Shown in pieces: positions 28,896 through 36,893 of a stretch of DNA of 64,000 nucleotides. The notes beneath the pieces are model-generated. The model saw only the letters and a program-made list of their open reading frames with translations, was not told the DNA's origin and did no database searches. Where the stretch lies: contig SAPZ01000006.1 in the NCBI GenBank assembly GCA_004020875.1, positions 62,001 through 126,000 of the forward strand, in the 5' to 3' direction. How positions within the stretch are numbered: position 1 is the first letter of the stretch; each line of letters begins with the position of its first letter. The stretch is from Mesorhizobium sp. GTDB lineage: Bacteria > Pseudomonadota > Alphaproteobacteria > Rhizobiales > Rhizobiaceae. Both the position numbers and the translations under genes were made by a program.

Positions 28896-29160
28896 CGCGC
28901 AGCTCCGTCGCCTGTCAGCCATCACCGCTTCGGAATGCGCCGCGGCTCCGGCCGGATACGCCACTCCGTAGGCCGACTGAGATACAGAGGCGCGATGACG
29001 GTTTTATTGCAAGGCGATCAGCCCAGCCTCGATAGAAGATATGTGATCGGCCCGTATCGATAGCGGGGCGACAAGCAGCTCAAATTGTCCTACAAATCCC
29101 CTTGCCTCTTTGCCGCGCCCGCTGCGGCGGCTCTCCAAAACAAAATCGCGAGGACCCGAC

Positions 29161-30231
29161 ATGGAATACCGCACCCTTGGCCGCTCCGGCCTCAAGGTTT
29201 CGACATTGACCCTCGGCACCATGACCTTCGGCGGCACTGGCCCGTTCGCCGCTGTCGGCAACTCCGATCTTTCAGAAGCGAGGCGCATCATCGATACCTG
29301 CATCGATACCGGCATCAACCTCATCGACACCGCGAATGTCTATTCGAACGGATTGTCGGAGGAGATCATCGGTGAGGCGCTCGGCGGCAAGCGCAAGAAC
29401 GACGTGCTGATCGCGTCCAAGGCGCGCATGCGCATCGGCACAGGCCCAAATGACGAGGGTCTGTCGCGGCACCATCTCATTCGGGAATGCGAAAAGAGCC
29501 TGAAGCGGCTCAGAACCGATGTCATCGACATCTATTTCGTCCATCAGTGGGACGGGCTCACCCCGGTCGAGGAGACGATCGCGGCGCTCGACACTTTGGT
29601 CAACCAAGGCAAGATCCGCTACATTGGCTGCTCCAACTGGTCCGGCTGGCAGGTGATGAAGGCACTTGCCGCCAGCGACAGCCGCCACCAGGCCCGTTTC
29701 GTCACCCAGCAGATCCATTACACGCTGGAAGCGCGCGAGGCCGAATATGAACTGCTGCCGATCTCGGTCGACCAGGGCCTAGGCGTGCTGGTCTGGAGTC
29801 CGCTGGCGGGCGGCCTGCTCTCCGGCAAATATCATCGCGACAGCCCGACCGCGCGCCAGATCGGCGGCTGGACGGAGCCGCCGATCCGCGACGAGGACCG
29901 GCTGTGGCGCATCGTCGACGTGCTCAACGAGATCGGCAAGGCGCGCGGCATTTCAGGGGCGCAGGTGGAGCTGGCTTGGCTGCTCGGCCGTCCGGCCGTC
30001 AGCTCACTGGTGATCGGTGCCCGTAACGAGACGCAGCTCAAGGACAATCTCGCCGCTGCAAGCCTTTCCCTCACCGAAGAGGAGCGGCAGCGCCTTGACG
30101 CGGTCAGCCGACCGCCGGTGCTGTACCCCTACTGGCACCAGCAGTTCACGGCCAGGGACCGTTTCGGGCCTGCCGACAAGGTGCTCGACCGCTCCCACGC
30201 CTGGAGCGCGGCCGAACCTAGCCGGCGATAA
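29161..30231 (+). CDS. Aldo/keto reductase
   Basis: A 356-residue NADPH-dependent oxidoreductase with a TIM-barrel fold. The start EYRTLGRSGLKVSTLTLGTM is typical, and the catalytic tetrad can be placed: Asp in LIDTANVYS, Tyr in VYS, Lys in IASKARM and His in YFVHQWDG. The C-terminal nucleotide-binding region is SSLVIGARNETQLKDNL. The substrate is unknown. Its 3' end overlaps the convergent GT90 gene by 14 bp. Confidence 0.94.
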   Translation: MEYRTLGRSGLKVSTLTLGTMTFGGTGPFAAVGNSDLSEARRIIDTCIDTGINLIDTANVYSNGLSEEIIGEALGGKRKNDVLIASKARMRIGTGPNDEGLSRHHLIRECEKSLKRLRTDVIDIYFVHQWDGLTPVEETIAALDTLVNQGKIRYIGCSNWSGWQVMKALAASDSRHQARFVTQQIHYTLEAREAEYELLPISVDQGLGVLVWSPLAGGLLSGKYHRDSPTARQIGGWTEPPIRDEDRLWRIVDVLNEIGKARGISGAQVELAWLLGRPAVSSLVIGARNETQLKDNLAAASLSLTEEERQRLDAVSRPPVLYPYWHQQFTARDRFGPADKVLDRSHAWSAAEPSRR

Positions 30232-31189
30232 AGCGCCAGACTTCCGCGTCGGGCTTGATCTGCCCGCTCAGCACGAAATACTTGTAAAGGACGAGCAGCG
30301 AGATCGCCTGCTCGTCCTGCTCATTTCCGAATTTGAGGCAATAGTCGTTGGCGGCGGCGGTTATCCGCTCTGCCTCGGCGGGGTGTTTTTCGAAATAGGC
30401 AACCTTTTCGACAAGGTCGGAGAAATCCCGCTGCAGGGGCACATAATGGATGTTGGGCTCGACCTTAGCCTCGGCAAACCAGGTTTCGTAGGTCGGTTCC
30501 GGCATCAGGCAAAGCGAATTGGAGCTCATGATCCATTTCAGGTTCGTCGCGACATCGTTGCCCTCCAGCGAGACGATGTAGCGATAACGCCGCTGCTGCT
30601 CGATGTTCAGGAACGGCTTGCGGTATCCGTCCGGCGCATCGGCCCTGTGGGACCCCGCATCGCAGATCGGCAGGCTGGCGGCCATTTCGACGAAGCGGGT
30701 GCGGATCGGATTGTTCAGATGACCGCGCCACACCACCATCGGGCGCTTGGCTGCGAAAGGCAGGCTGTCGGGCGGCATGTGGAAGTGGCGGAATTTGTTC
30801 AGCTTCATCAGCACGCCATTGGCGTTGTCGTCGCCGATGGGCCGGTCCTTGACGATCCTCGGAACCTCCGGAACGCCGACGACATCGCCGAATTCGAAAT
30901 CGATCAGCAGGCCGGAATCGAAGTAACGCGCGAATTCCTTGAGGTCGTAGTAGTACATGCTGGAAGAGGTCGGCAGCTCGCCGACGGCTATGGCGTCGGG
31001 ACTGGGCGCGAACGGCTCTTCCAGCTTGTTGTAATAGTTCAGCCGGTCGCGAACCGTCTTGCCTGAAAGCCGGGCCTGTTCCAGCCGGCGGGCCAGGCGG
31101 TCGCGGAACAGGGACTGCGGTGCGCGGTCACGCGCGAAATTGCGCGCGTAGTAGAACAGCTTTGCGGCGGTTCGAGAGAGTGTGGCCAT
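30218..31189 (-). CDS. Glycosyltransferase family 90 (CAP10-like) protein
   Basis: A 323-residue protein resembling the CAP10/GT90 family, whose bacterial members act on lipopolysaccharide cores (LpsA-like). The family region runs from about residue 140: VVWRGHLNNPIRTRFVEMA, YRYIVSLEGNDVATNLKWIM and SSNSLCLMPEPTYETWF. No signal peptide or membrane segment is seen, so a cytoplasmic, membrane-associated site is likely. Sugar donor and acceptor are not predicted. Confidence 0.82.
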   Translation of the reverse strand: MATLSRTAAKLFYYARNFARDRAPQSLFRDRLARRLEQARLSGKTVRDRLNYYNKLEEPFAPSPDAIAVGELPTSSSMYYYDLKEFARYFDSGLLIDFEFGDVVGVPEVPRIVKDRPIGDDNANGVLMKLNKFRHFHMPPDSLPFAAKRPMVVWRGHLNNPIRTRFVEMAASLPICDAGSHRADAPDGYRKPFLNIEQQRRYRYIVSLEGNDVATNLKWIMSSNSLCLMPEPTYETWFAEAKVEPNIHYVPLQRDFSDLVEKVAYFEKHPAEAERITAAANDYCLKFGNEQDEQAISLLVLYKYFVLSGQIKPDAEVWRFIAG

Positions 31190-31304
31190 GCGTCCGCGAG
31201 TTCAGCAAGATGGTCAATGGTAATCTGCCTTCATCCCCCTCGTCTCCTACAGCATTCTCTCGGCCATGTTGCAAGCCTGCTAATGCGAATGGCCACACGA
31301 CAAC

Positions 31305-31970
31305 TTACGCCGCGACGACGGCGAAGCCTCTGGCGCGCAAGCCGCGCCGGTCGTCATGCAAGGAGCTGACAAGCCGATCGCGACTGCCCCCGATGTGAGC
31401 CGAAAGCATCCGTGCCGCTTCCTCGGCATCGCCGTTTCTGACGGCGGCGAGGATGGCGTGGTGCTCGGCCCAGGCGCGGCCAAGCGCCTGCTCGTCCCGC
31501 ACTTCCAGCCAACGCGCCCGCGACAGCCTGGTCATCGCATCGCGTACCGCCCTGAGCAGGAACTCATTGCCGGAAAGCCTCGCCAATTCGATGTGGAAAT
31601 CCATTCCGACGCGATGCCACTCCTCGCGCGGTGTTTCCGCATCGCAGGAATCGAGCATGGCAGCGATCACATCGATCCCGGCGCGGTCCTCGAGCGCCGC
31701 CGTCAGGCGGACCGCCGCGACCTCGACCGCCTCGCGGTAGACGGCGATCTGCCCGAGTTCGGCCAGATTGATGGGCGCCACCGTCCAGCCGCGGCCGTCG
31801 CGACCGATCAGCCCTTCGGTTTCGAGGCGCAGCAATGCGGCCCGCACTGGCGTGCGCGAGGCGCCGAACCGGCTCTCGATCCAGCGCTCGGTCAGCCGCT
31901 CGCCCGGGCCGATCTCCAGGCCGAGGATCATCTCGCGAAGCTGCCGTTCGACATTTTGCATCTGCGACAT
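31305..31970 (-). CDS. GntR family regulator with FCD domain
   Basis: A 221-residue regulator. The N-terminal GntR winged helix contains GERLTERWIESRFGASRTPVR, and the C-terminal helical FCD domain (about 80-210) holds likely metal/ligand residues (DFHIELARLSGN and EHHAILAAVRNGD). Start at 31970 keeps the usual short segment before the HTH. It is divergent from an MFS gene; a palindromic operator lies between them, suggesting autoregulation and control of the transporter. Confidence 0.92.
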   Translation of the reverse strand: MSQMQNVERQLREMILGLEIGPGERLTERWIESRFGASRTPVRAALLRLETEGLIGRDGRGWTVAPINLAELGQIAVYREAVEVAAVRLTAALEDRAGIDVIAAMLDSCDAETPREEWHRVGMDFHIELARLSGNEFLLRAVRDAMTRLSRARWLEVRDEQALGRAWAEHHAILAAVRNGDAEEAARMLSAHIGGSRDRLVSSLHDDRRGLRARGFAVVAA

Positions 31971-32027
31971 TTGTCGTCCCGCTCTCCAAAGCCGCATTGA
32001 CAAGCGGCAACTGCCAGGTCCATCAGA

Positions 32028-32055
32028 ATACCAACTTGGTATCCCAATTTGGTAT
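32028..32055. promoter_or_regulatory. GntR-type operator in divergent promoter
   Basis: A perfect 15-bp palindrome, ATACCAACTTGGTAT, is followed directly by a further half-site (CCCAATTTGGTAT), so TTGG/CCAA half-sites occur in overlapping array. FCD-type GntR regulators commonly bind sites of this form. It lies 58 bp before the regulator start and 31-58 bp before the MFS start. Confidence 0.75.
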
Positions 32056-32085
32056 CCGCAACAACCTTGCATTGGCACGCGTGAC

Positions 32086-33333
32086 ATGACGCCTAACGAA
32101 TCCGGACAGAGCGGCTTGAACATGCACTGGCGGCGCAATCTCGCCGTCTGTTTCGCAGGCTCTTTCAGCACGCTCATCGCCATGACGTTGCTTCTTCCGT
32201 TCCTGCCGCTCTACGTCGAGCAACTCGGCGCCGAAGGCCACGCGGCGATCGTGCAGTGGTCGGGAATCGCCTATGGTGCGACCTTCTTCGCGGCGGCGCT
32301 GGTTGCGCCCTTGTGGGGCCGGCTGGGCGACCGCTACGGCCGCAAGCTGATGCTGGTGCGCGCGTCTTTCGGCATGGCGATCTGCATGTCGCTGACCGGC
32401 ATGGTGCAGAGCGTGTGGCAACTGGTGCTGCTGCGGCTGCTGATCGGCTTTGCCGGCGGCTATTCGTCGGGTTCCACGATCCTGGTGGCGATGCAGACGC
32501 CAAAGGAGCGCTCGGGCTGGGCGCTGGGCGTGCTTGCGGCGGGCATCACTGCCGGCTCGCTGGTCGGACCGCTGCTGGGCGGCCTCCTGCCGCCGCTGAT
32601 CGGCATCCGCGCGACTTTCCTGCTCTCCGGCGCCGTCATATTCCTTGCGTTCCTGGCGACGACTTTCCTGATCAAGGAAAGCACCCCGGCGCGCAAGCCG
32701 GTCTCGGCGGCGAAGCCGAAAAGCGGCTGGTCGCAGATTCCCGACAAGCGGCCGATCGTCGCCATGCTGGCCACGGGCATGTTGCTCGCCTTCGCCACCA
32801 TGTCGATCGAGCCGATCATTACCGTCTATGTGCAGCAACTCATCGAGGACCAGAGCAAGGTGACCATGGTCGCCGGCGTTGTCATGTCGGCGGCGGCGCT
32901 CGGCACCATCCTGTCCTCATCCTGGCTGGGTAAGCTTGCCGACCGCGTCGGCCACTGGAACGTCGTGGTCGGCGCCCTTGCCGTCTCGGCTGTACTGCTC
33001 ATTCCGCAAGCCTTCGTCACCAATGGCTGGCAATTGATCGGCCTGCGCTTCCTGATGGGCCTGGCGCTGGGTGGCCTCTTGCCCTGCATCACCAGCGTCA
33101 TCCGCCACAACATCCCCGACGGGATCGGCGGCAACGTGCTTGGCCTGGCGATCTCCGCGCAATATGTCGGCCAGGTCGCGGGACCGCTGTCGGGGGGCTT
33201 CGTCGGGGGCCATTTCGGCATGCGATCGGTGTTTCTGGGCACAGCGGTGCTGATGGCGCTGGGTGCGGCCTACAACTGGATTGTCCAATCGCGGCGGGCG
33301 CGGCATATGCTGCTGGAGGCCGGCGAGTCCTGA
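32086..33333 (+). CDS. MFS transporter
   Basis: A 415-residue protein with about 12 hydrophobic segments. The MFS signature in the 2-3 loop is GRLGDRYGRKLMLVR, repeated in weaker form in the second half (GKLADRVGHWNVVVG). The ATG at 32086 starts a short cytoplasmic N-terminus before the first helix (LAVCFAGSFSTLIAMTLLL). The divergent GntR regulator and shared operator suggest induction by a ligand that the transporter imports or exports; a multidrug-exporter type is most similar by general pattern. Confidence 0.93.
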   Translation: MTPNESGQSGLNMHWRRNLAVCFAGSFSTLIAMTLLLPFLPLYVEQLGAEGHAAIVQWSGIAYGATFFAAALVAPLWGRLGDRYGRKLMLVRASFGMAICMSLTGMVQSVWQLVLLRLLIGFAGGYSSGSTILVAMQTPKERSGWALGVLAAGITAGSLVGPLLGGLLPPLIGIRATFLLSGAVIFLAFLATTFLIKESTPARKPVSAAKPKSGWSQIPDKRPIVAMLATGMLLAFATMSIEPIITVYVQQLIEDQSKVTMVAGVVMSAAALGTILSSSWLGKLADRVGHWNVVVGALAVSAVLLIPQAFVTNGWQLIGLRFLMGLALGGLLPCITSVIRHNIPDGIGGNVLGLAISAQYVGQVAGPLSGGFVGGHFGMRSVFLGTAVLMALGAAYNWIVQSRRARHMLLEAGES

Positions 33334-33368
33334 TCGGCCTTCCGCCCAACCGCCATGGAGCATCCAGG

Positions 33369-33743
33369 ATGAGCCTCACCGGGCAAGCATCGGACAGCGG
33401 GAGCCGCGTCCTCGTGGTGGCAGCCGGTCTCGTCGGCGCGGCCGGCGTGGCGTTGTCGGCGGCGGCGGCGCATCGCGGCGGCGCCTTTACCGGCACTGCC
33501 GCCAATTTCCTCCTTATGCATGCGCCGGCCTTTCTTGCCATCGGCCTTGCCGGCGGCAACCGTTGCCTCAGGATCGCCAGCCTCGTGCTGCTCGCGGGCC
33601 TGCTGCTGTTCTGTGGCGATCTGCTCGCCCGCGACTTTCTCGGCTCGCGGCTGTTCCCGATGTCGGCGCCGATCGGCGGCACCCTTCTGATTGCCGGCTG
33701 GGTGGCGATTGCCGTGTCGGCGCTGTGGCGCTCGCGGTCATAG
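33369..33743 (+). CDS. DUF423 family membrane protein
   Basis: A 124-residue protein with four hydrophobic segments, the pattern of the DUF423 (YgdD-like) family. Family-like motifs are AAAAHRGGAFTGTAANFLLM near residue 34 and SAPIGGTLLIAGWVAIAVSA near the C-terminus. Function is unknown. It begins 35 bp after the MFS gene and may be co-transcribed with it. Confidence 0.85.
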   Translation: MSLTGQASDSGSRVLVVAAGLVGAAGVALSAAAAHRGGAFTGTAANFLLMHAPAFLAIGLAGGNRCLRIASLVLLAGLLLFCGDLLARDFLGSRLFPMSAPIGGTLLIAGWVAIAVSALWRSRS

Positions 33744-33757
33744 CCTGTTTCCGGCGA

Positions 33758-33895
33758 CTACTTTCCGCAGCCACGCCGCTTCCGCTTGCGCGCGGGCGGT
33801 TCGCCGGCGCGGCGCCGTTCAGGCTGCTCGGCTCCGGGCGTGATGCCCCAGTAGTTGCGATAGATGTCCTGAAACAGATGGCCGATCGGATGCAT
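33758..33895 (-). CDS. Basic microprotein A, paralogue of the adjacent small gene
   Basis: A 45-residue protein with no known family that I recognise. The N-terminus is MHPIGHLFQDIYRNYWGI; the C-terminal half is rich in Arg/Lys (RRRAGEPPARKRKRRGCGK). A good ribosome site (AAGGAGA) precedes the ATG at 33895. The next gene upstream (33957-34100) encodes a paralogue sharing the pattern MHP[IV]..LF.DIYRN.W. A 15-bp operator, identical to two at the LacI gene, lies 20 bp before the start. Two paralogues, both with ribosome sites and operators, argue that this is a real gene. Confidence 0.75.
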   Translation of the reverse strand: MHPIGHLFQDIYRNYWGITPGAEQPERRRAGEPPARKRKRRGCGK

Positions 33896-33914
33896 GATCG
33901 CTTCTCCTTCAATG

Positions 33915-33929
33915 TTTGAATCGATCCAA
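33915..33929. promoter_or_regulatory. LacI-type operator copy 1
   Basis: TTTGAATCGATCCAA, a near-palindrome centred on CG, 20 bp before microprotein A. The same 15 bp occur at 34142-34156 (opposite orientation) and 34191-34205. Confidence 0.75.
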
Positions 33930-33956
33930 TACATGGATGCGAAAGATGATTGCGGC

Positions 33957-34100
33957 TCAGCCGCGATTGCGCTCCACAAGGAAGCGCGGCTTGCGGCGCC
34001 AGGGACTCAAATTGCCGCGCCGCTTCTGACTGACGGCGGCTGAGGCGATGCACCAATCGTTGCGGTAGATATCCTCGAACAAATAGCTCACCGGATGCAT
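33957..34100 (-). CDS. Basic microprotein B, paralogue of the adjacent small gene
   Basis: A 47-residue protein translated on the minus strand from ATG at 34100 to TGA at 33957. The N-terminus is MHPVSYLFEDIYRNDWCI and the tail is basic (SQKRRGNLSPWRRKPRFLVE). A strong ribosome site (AGGAGGG, 4 bp spacing) precedes the ATG. It shares 10 of the first 16 residues with microprotein A, 61 bp downstream. An identical operator lies 42 bp upstream. No family was recognised; the aromatic amphipathic N-terminus and basic tail could suit membrane or nucleic-acid contact, but this is speculation. Confidence 0.72.
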   Translation of the reverse strand: MHPVSYLFEDIYRNDWCIASAAVSQKRRGNLSPWRRKPRFLVERNRG

Positions 34101-34141
34101 GAAACCCTCCTGCCGACCGCCCCGCTGCGAAGCGGAAATTA

Positions 34142-34156
34142 TTGGATCGATTCAAA
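34142..34156. promoter_or_regulatory. LacI-type operator copy 2
   Basis: TTGGATCGATTCAAA, the exact reverse complement of copies 1 and 3. It lies 42 bp upstream of microprotein B and 49 bp from copy 3, measured centre to centre. Confidence 0.75.
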
Positions 34157-34190
34157 AGATATTCCTCAATCACGGGACGTCAAGCAGAAA

Positions 34191-34205
34191 TTTGAATCGA
34201 TCCAA
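34191..34205. promoter_or_regulatory. LacI-type operator copy 3
   Basis: TTTGAATCGATCCAA, 70 bp before the LacI-family gene. Copies 2 and 3 together flank the divergent promoter region, an arrangement that could allow repression of both directions. Confidence 0.75.
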
Positions 34206-34275
34206 CAAAAATGTTAGGTGACCGGCGACAATTCAGCGGTCATGGTCGTGCCGTGACCGGATTCGGAGGAACGAC

Positions 34276-35355
34276 ATGGCTTCACTCCTTGAAGGCCAGG
34301 CAAGGCCGATCAGGCTCGCGGACATCGCCAGGGCCGCCGGCGTCTCGCATGGCACGGCCTCGAATGTCTTCAGCCGGCCCGAGATCGTGCGCGCTGAAGT
34401 GCGTGAGCGGGTCAAGGCGGTGGCGGAGCAGATGGGCTATGCCGGGCCGGACCCGAAAGGCCGGCTGCTGCGCGCCGGCAAGGTCAACGCCATCGGCGTC
34501 GCAACCACCGAGCCCCTCTCTTATTTCTTCGACGATCCGTTCGCGCGCGCGATGATGGGCGGCATTTCAGAAGCCTGCGATGCCACCGGCGCGGGCATCG
34601 CGCTGGTGTCGGCGGCCAACCAGGAGAAGCTTGCCTGGAATATCCAGAGCGCGCTTGTCGACGGCTTCATCTTGTTCTGCATTGAAGGCGGCTCGCGCCT
34701 TGTCGACCTGACGCGCGAGCGAAGGCTGCCCTTCGTGGCGCTGGAACTCGGCTTCCAGGACGAGACCGTCTCGGCCATCGGCGTCGATAACGTCGCCGGC
34801 GCAAGACTCGCGGCGCGCCATCTCGCCGAGCTCGGCCATCGCCGTTTCGCGGTGCTGTCGCTGGCCTTTGCCGACGGCCGCACCGGCTTCGCCACGCCGG
34901 ACATCGTGCGCGGCGCGCTCTACACCGGAACACGTGATCGCCTTGCCGGCTATTTCGAGGAGCTTGCCCGCTTCGGCGTTGATACGACGAAAATCCCAGT
35001 CTACGAGACCGAGAACGAGGAAAAAAGCACCAGGGCCGGCCTCGAGGCGATTTTCGCCAAGGATGAACCGCCAACCGCCATCCTGGCGATGTCGGACCGC
35101 ATGGCCCTGATCGCCATCGACTGGCTGACCGCGCGGGGCATCAAGGTGCCGCAGGATGTCTCGATCGTCGGTTTCGACGGCGTGCCGGACGGCGCGCTGT
35201 GCACGCCCGGGCTGACCACGATCGCCCAGCCGATCACCGAGATCGGCCGCCGCGCCGCGCGCATGATCCTCGACCATGACGGCGCGGTGCGGCGCGAGAC
35301 CATGGGCGTCGAGCTGATCGTCAGGGCCTCGACCGGCCCGGCCCGCAAAGGATAG
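34276..35355 (+). CDS. LacI family transcriptional regulator
   Basis: A 359-residue regulator. The N-terminal HTH is RLADIARAAGVSHGTASNVFS, with hinge near residue 50-60 (GPDPKGRLLRAGK). The periplasmic-binding-protein-like domain follows (GVATTEPLSYFFDDPFARAM to VSIVGFDGVPDGALC), which would bind a small ligand. The start at 34276 follows GGAGG. No sugar transport or catabolic genes lie next to it; instead it faces two microprotein genes that share its operator sequence. The ligand is unknown. Confidence 0.94.
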   Translation: MASLLEGQARPIRLADIARAAGVSHGTASNVFSRPEIVRAEVRERVKAVAEQMGYAGPDPKGRLLRAGKVNAIGVATTEPLSYFFDDPFARAMMGGISEACDATGAGIALVSAANQEKLAWNIQSALVDGFILFCIEGGSRLVDLTRERRLPFVALELGFQDETVSAIGVDNVAGARLAARHLAELGHRRFAVLSLAFADGRTGFATPDIVRGALYTGTRDRLAGYFEELARFGVDTTKIPVYETENEEKSTRAGLEAIFAKDEPPTAILAMSDRMALIAIDWLTARGIKVPQDVSIVGFDGVPDGALCTPGLTTIAQPITEIGRRAARMILDHDGAVRRETMGVELIVRASTGPARKG

Positions 35356-35360
35356 GGCGT

Positions 35361-35385
35361 TTCACCGTTTCACGGAAACGGTGAA
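35361..35385 (+). terminator. Possible terminator after LacI gene
   Basis: A perfect 10-bp stem (TTCACCGTTT with AAACGGTGAA, loop CACGG) starts 5 bp after the LacI stop. The T-tract after it is broken, so it may be a weak terminator or an operator. Confidence 0.45.
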
Positions 35386-35485
35386 CGTCCTACCTTCTTG
35401 TCTTTACGCAATTCCGGACGGAAGGCCACGGCGAAGTCGCCGAGCCTAACTGCGCGCACTTTTCCTGGAATGGCTTTCAGCGAAC

Positions 35486-36700
35486 TCAGTATCCTCCCGC
35501 CCTCGCCGGTACCGGGTGCGCGAATCGCCTGTGCGGAACTTCCTCAGGCGCCGCCTTGGCGCGGGACTGGCCGAGGCCGGCGAGCCATTCAAGATAGAGA
35601 GCAAGCGCGAACTGCATGGCGATGCCGGCCGAGATCAGCAGCGTATCGTAAGCCGGACCACCGGGGTTGATCAGCTTCAGCACCTGCGCCGCCATGGCAA
35701 GCAGCGTGCCGGCGACGAACACCGGCAGCGAGCGCTTGCCCAGAATGGCAAGCGGATTGTCGGGCCGGACGCGGAAGAGGTTCGAGACAGCCGGCAACGC
35801 GACGATCAGGTAGCTGACCGACAGGATGTGCAACAACCTTGGCAGCGACAGGAAAGTCTTGTCGAAGCCGCCGATCACCACCGGCAGGTTGAACCAGGTT
35901 ATCTGCCCCCAGAGCGGACTGTGCACCCAGATCGCTGCACCGACCACATAGATGCCGGCGGCACCCAACAGCCACGAATTGGCCGGAATCCGCCCGCCCC
36001 GCTTCACATGCAGCATGGCGGCAAGGCCGATGTTGAACAGGAACTGCCAGGACAACGGGTTGAGGAACCAGAGGCCCGGCTCCGGGTAGTTCGGCGGCGC
36101 GATCTGCCAGATGCCGGCGACGAGCCAGAGCAGGCCGGACACGATCAGCGCCGGCACCGGCCGATAGCCGACGAACAGCACGAAGGCCGGCGCCGCCAAA
36201 AGCAGCGCCGCGTAGACCGGCAGGATGTTGTTGTAGCCGAGCTGGTGGCCTAGCGTGACGATGCCGAGCAACACCTGCGGCGTGTTCTTCATCAGGGGCT
36301 CGATGTTGATCATGGTGAGCATTTCCGGGCGATGCGCGAACACCGCCGCGGCGCAAAAAAGCGCGATTACAACCATCGTGATGACGATGTGGGAGATGTA
36401 GAGCACGCCGGCGCGCCGCCACATTTTCAAGGTCGCAAGCAATCGGCCGCCCGGCTTGAACTTCGCGCCGTAGGCCAGCGCCACCGAGATGCCGGAGATC
36501 AGCACGAAGGCTTCGGCCGCGTCGGAAAAGCCGAAATTCTTGTAGGTCCAGTTCTCGAAGACCGTGCCCGGCACGTGGTCGACGAAGATGGTGAGCAGCG
36601 CGAGCGCGCGCAGCACATCGATACGTGTGTCACGATCGTTGATGCGTCTGTCACGCTCCCCGATGCGCTGGTCGCGCTGGTTGGAAACAGGGGTGGTCAT
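35486..36700 (-). CDS. opgC: OpgC domain-containing membrane protein
   Basis: A 404-residue multi-pass protein of the OpgC family, which adds succinyl or similar acyl groups to osmoregulated periplasmic glucans (cyclic glucans in rhizobia). The signature RIDVLRALALLTIFVDHVPG and SDAAEAFVLISGISVALAYG are near the N-terminus, followed by about ten membrane helices. The ATG at 36700 is chosen; a TTG 6 bp upstream is possible. The first 30 residues contain three tandem heptads (RD.RI pattern) not typical of the family. Confidence 0.88.
   Translation of the reverse strand: MTTPVSNQRDQRIGERDRRINDRDTRIDVLRALALLTIFVDHVPGTVFENWTYKNFGFSDAAEAFVLISGISVALAYGAKFKPGGRLLATLKMWRRAGVLYISHIVITMVVIALFCAAAVFAHRPEMLTMINIEPLMKNTPQVLLGIVTLGHQLGYNNILPVYAALLLAAPAFVLFVGYRPVPALIVSGLLWLVAGIWQIAPPNYPEPGLWFLNPLSWQFLFNIGLAAMLHVKRGGRIPANSWLLGAAGIYVVGAAIWVHSPLWGQITWFNLPVVIGGFDKTFLSLPRLLHILSVSYLIVALPAVSNLFRVRPDNPLAILGKRSLPVFVAGTLLAMAAQVLKLINPGGPAYDTLLISAGIAMQFALALYLEWLAGLGQSRAKAAPEEVPHRRFAHPVPARAGGY
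36617..36679 (-). repeat. Triplicated 21-bp coding repeat in opgC
   Basis: Three tandem 21-bp units encode QRDQRIG, ERDRRIN and DRDTRID before the first membrane helix. The units share the RD-x-RI core. It is a heptad-like, charged cytosolic segment that could change length by replication slippage. Confidence 0.6.
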
Positions 36701-36828
36701 CGACAAAAGGCCTCAAAGCTGGTTGTTCATAGCCAGCAATGCGACCCCCGGGGCGCACCGCTTCGATTCCTCCCAAGGGGAGGTGTATCGGCGCTGAAAC
36801 GGACTGAAATGCGCCCGGTTCAATCAAC

Positions 36829-36845
36829 TTTCGCGGAGCGCGAAA
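36829..36845. promoter_or_regulatory. Palindrome in opgC/hydrolase divergent region
   Basis: TTTCGCG-GAG-CGCGAAA is a perfect 7-bp inverted repeat, 48 bp before the alpha/beta hydrolase start. It may be an operator for the divergent genes. Only symmetry supports this. Confidence 0.3.
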
Positions 36846-36893
36846 ATATTCTGTTTTGAAGCCGGCAAATCAACAAATCTCTCATGGAATCAA

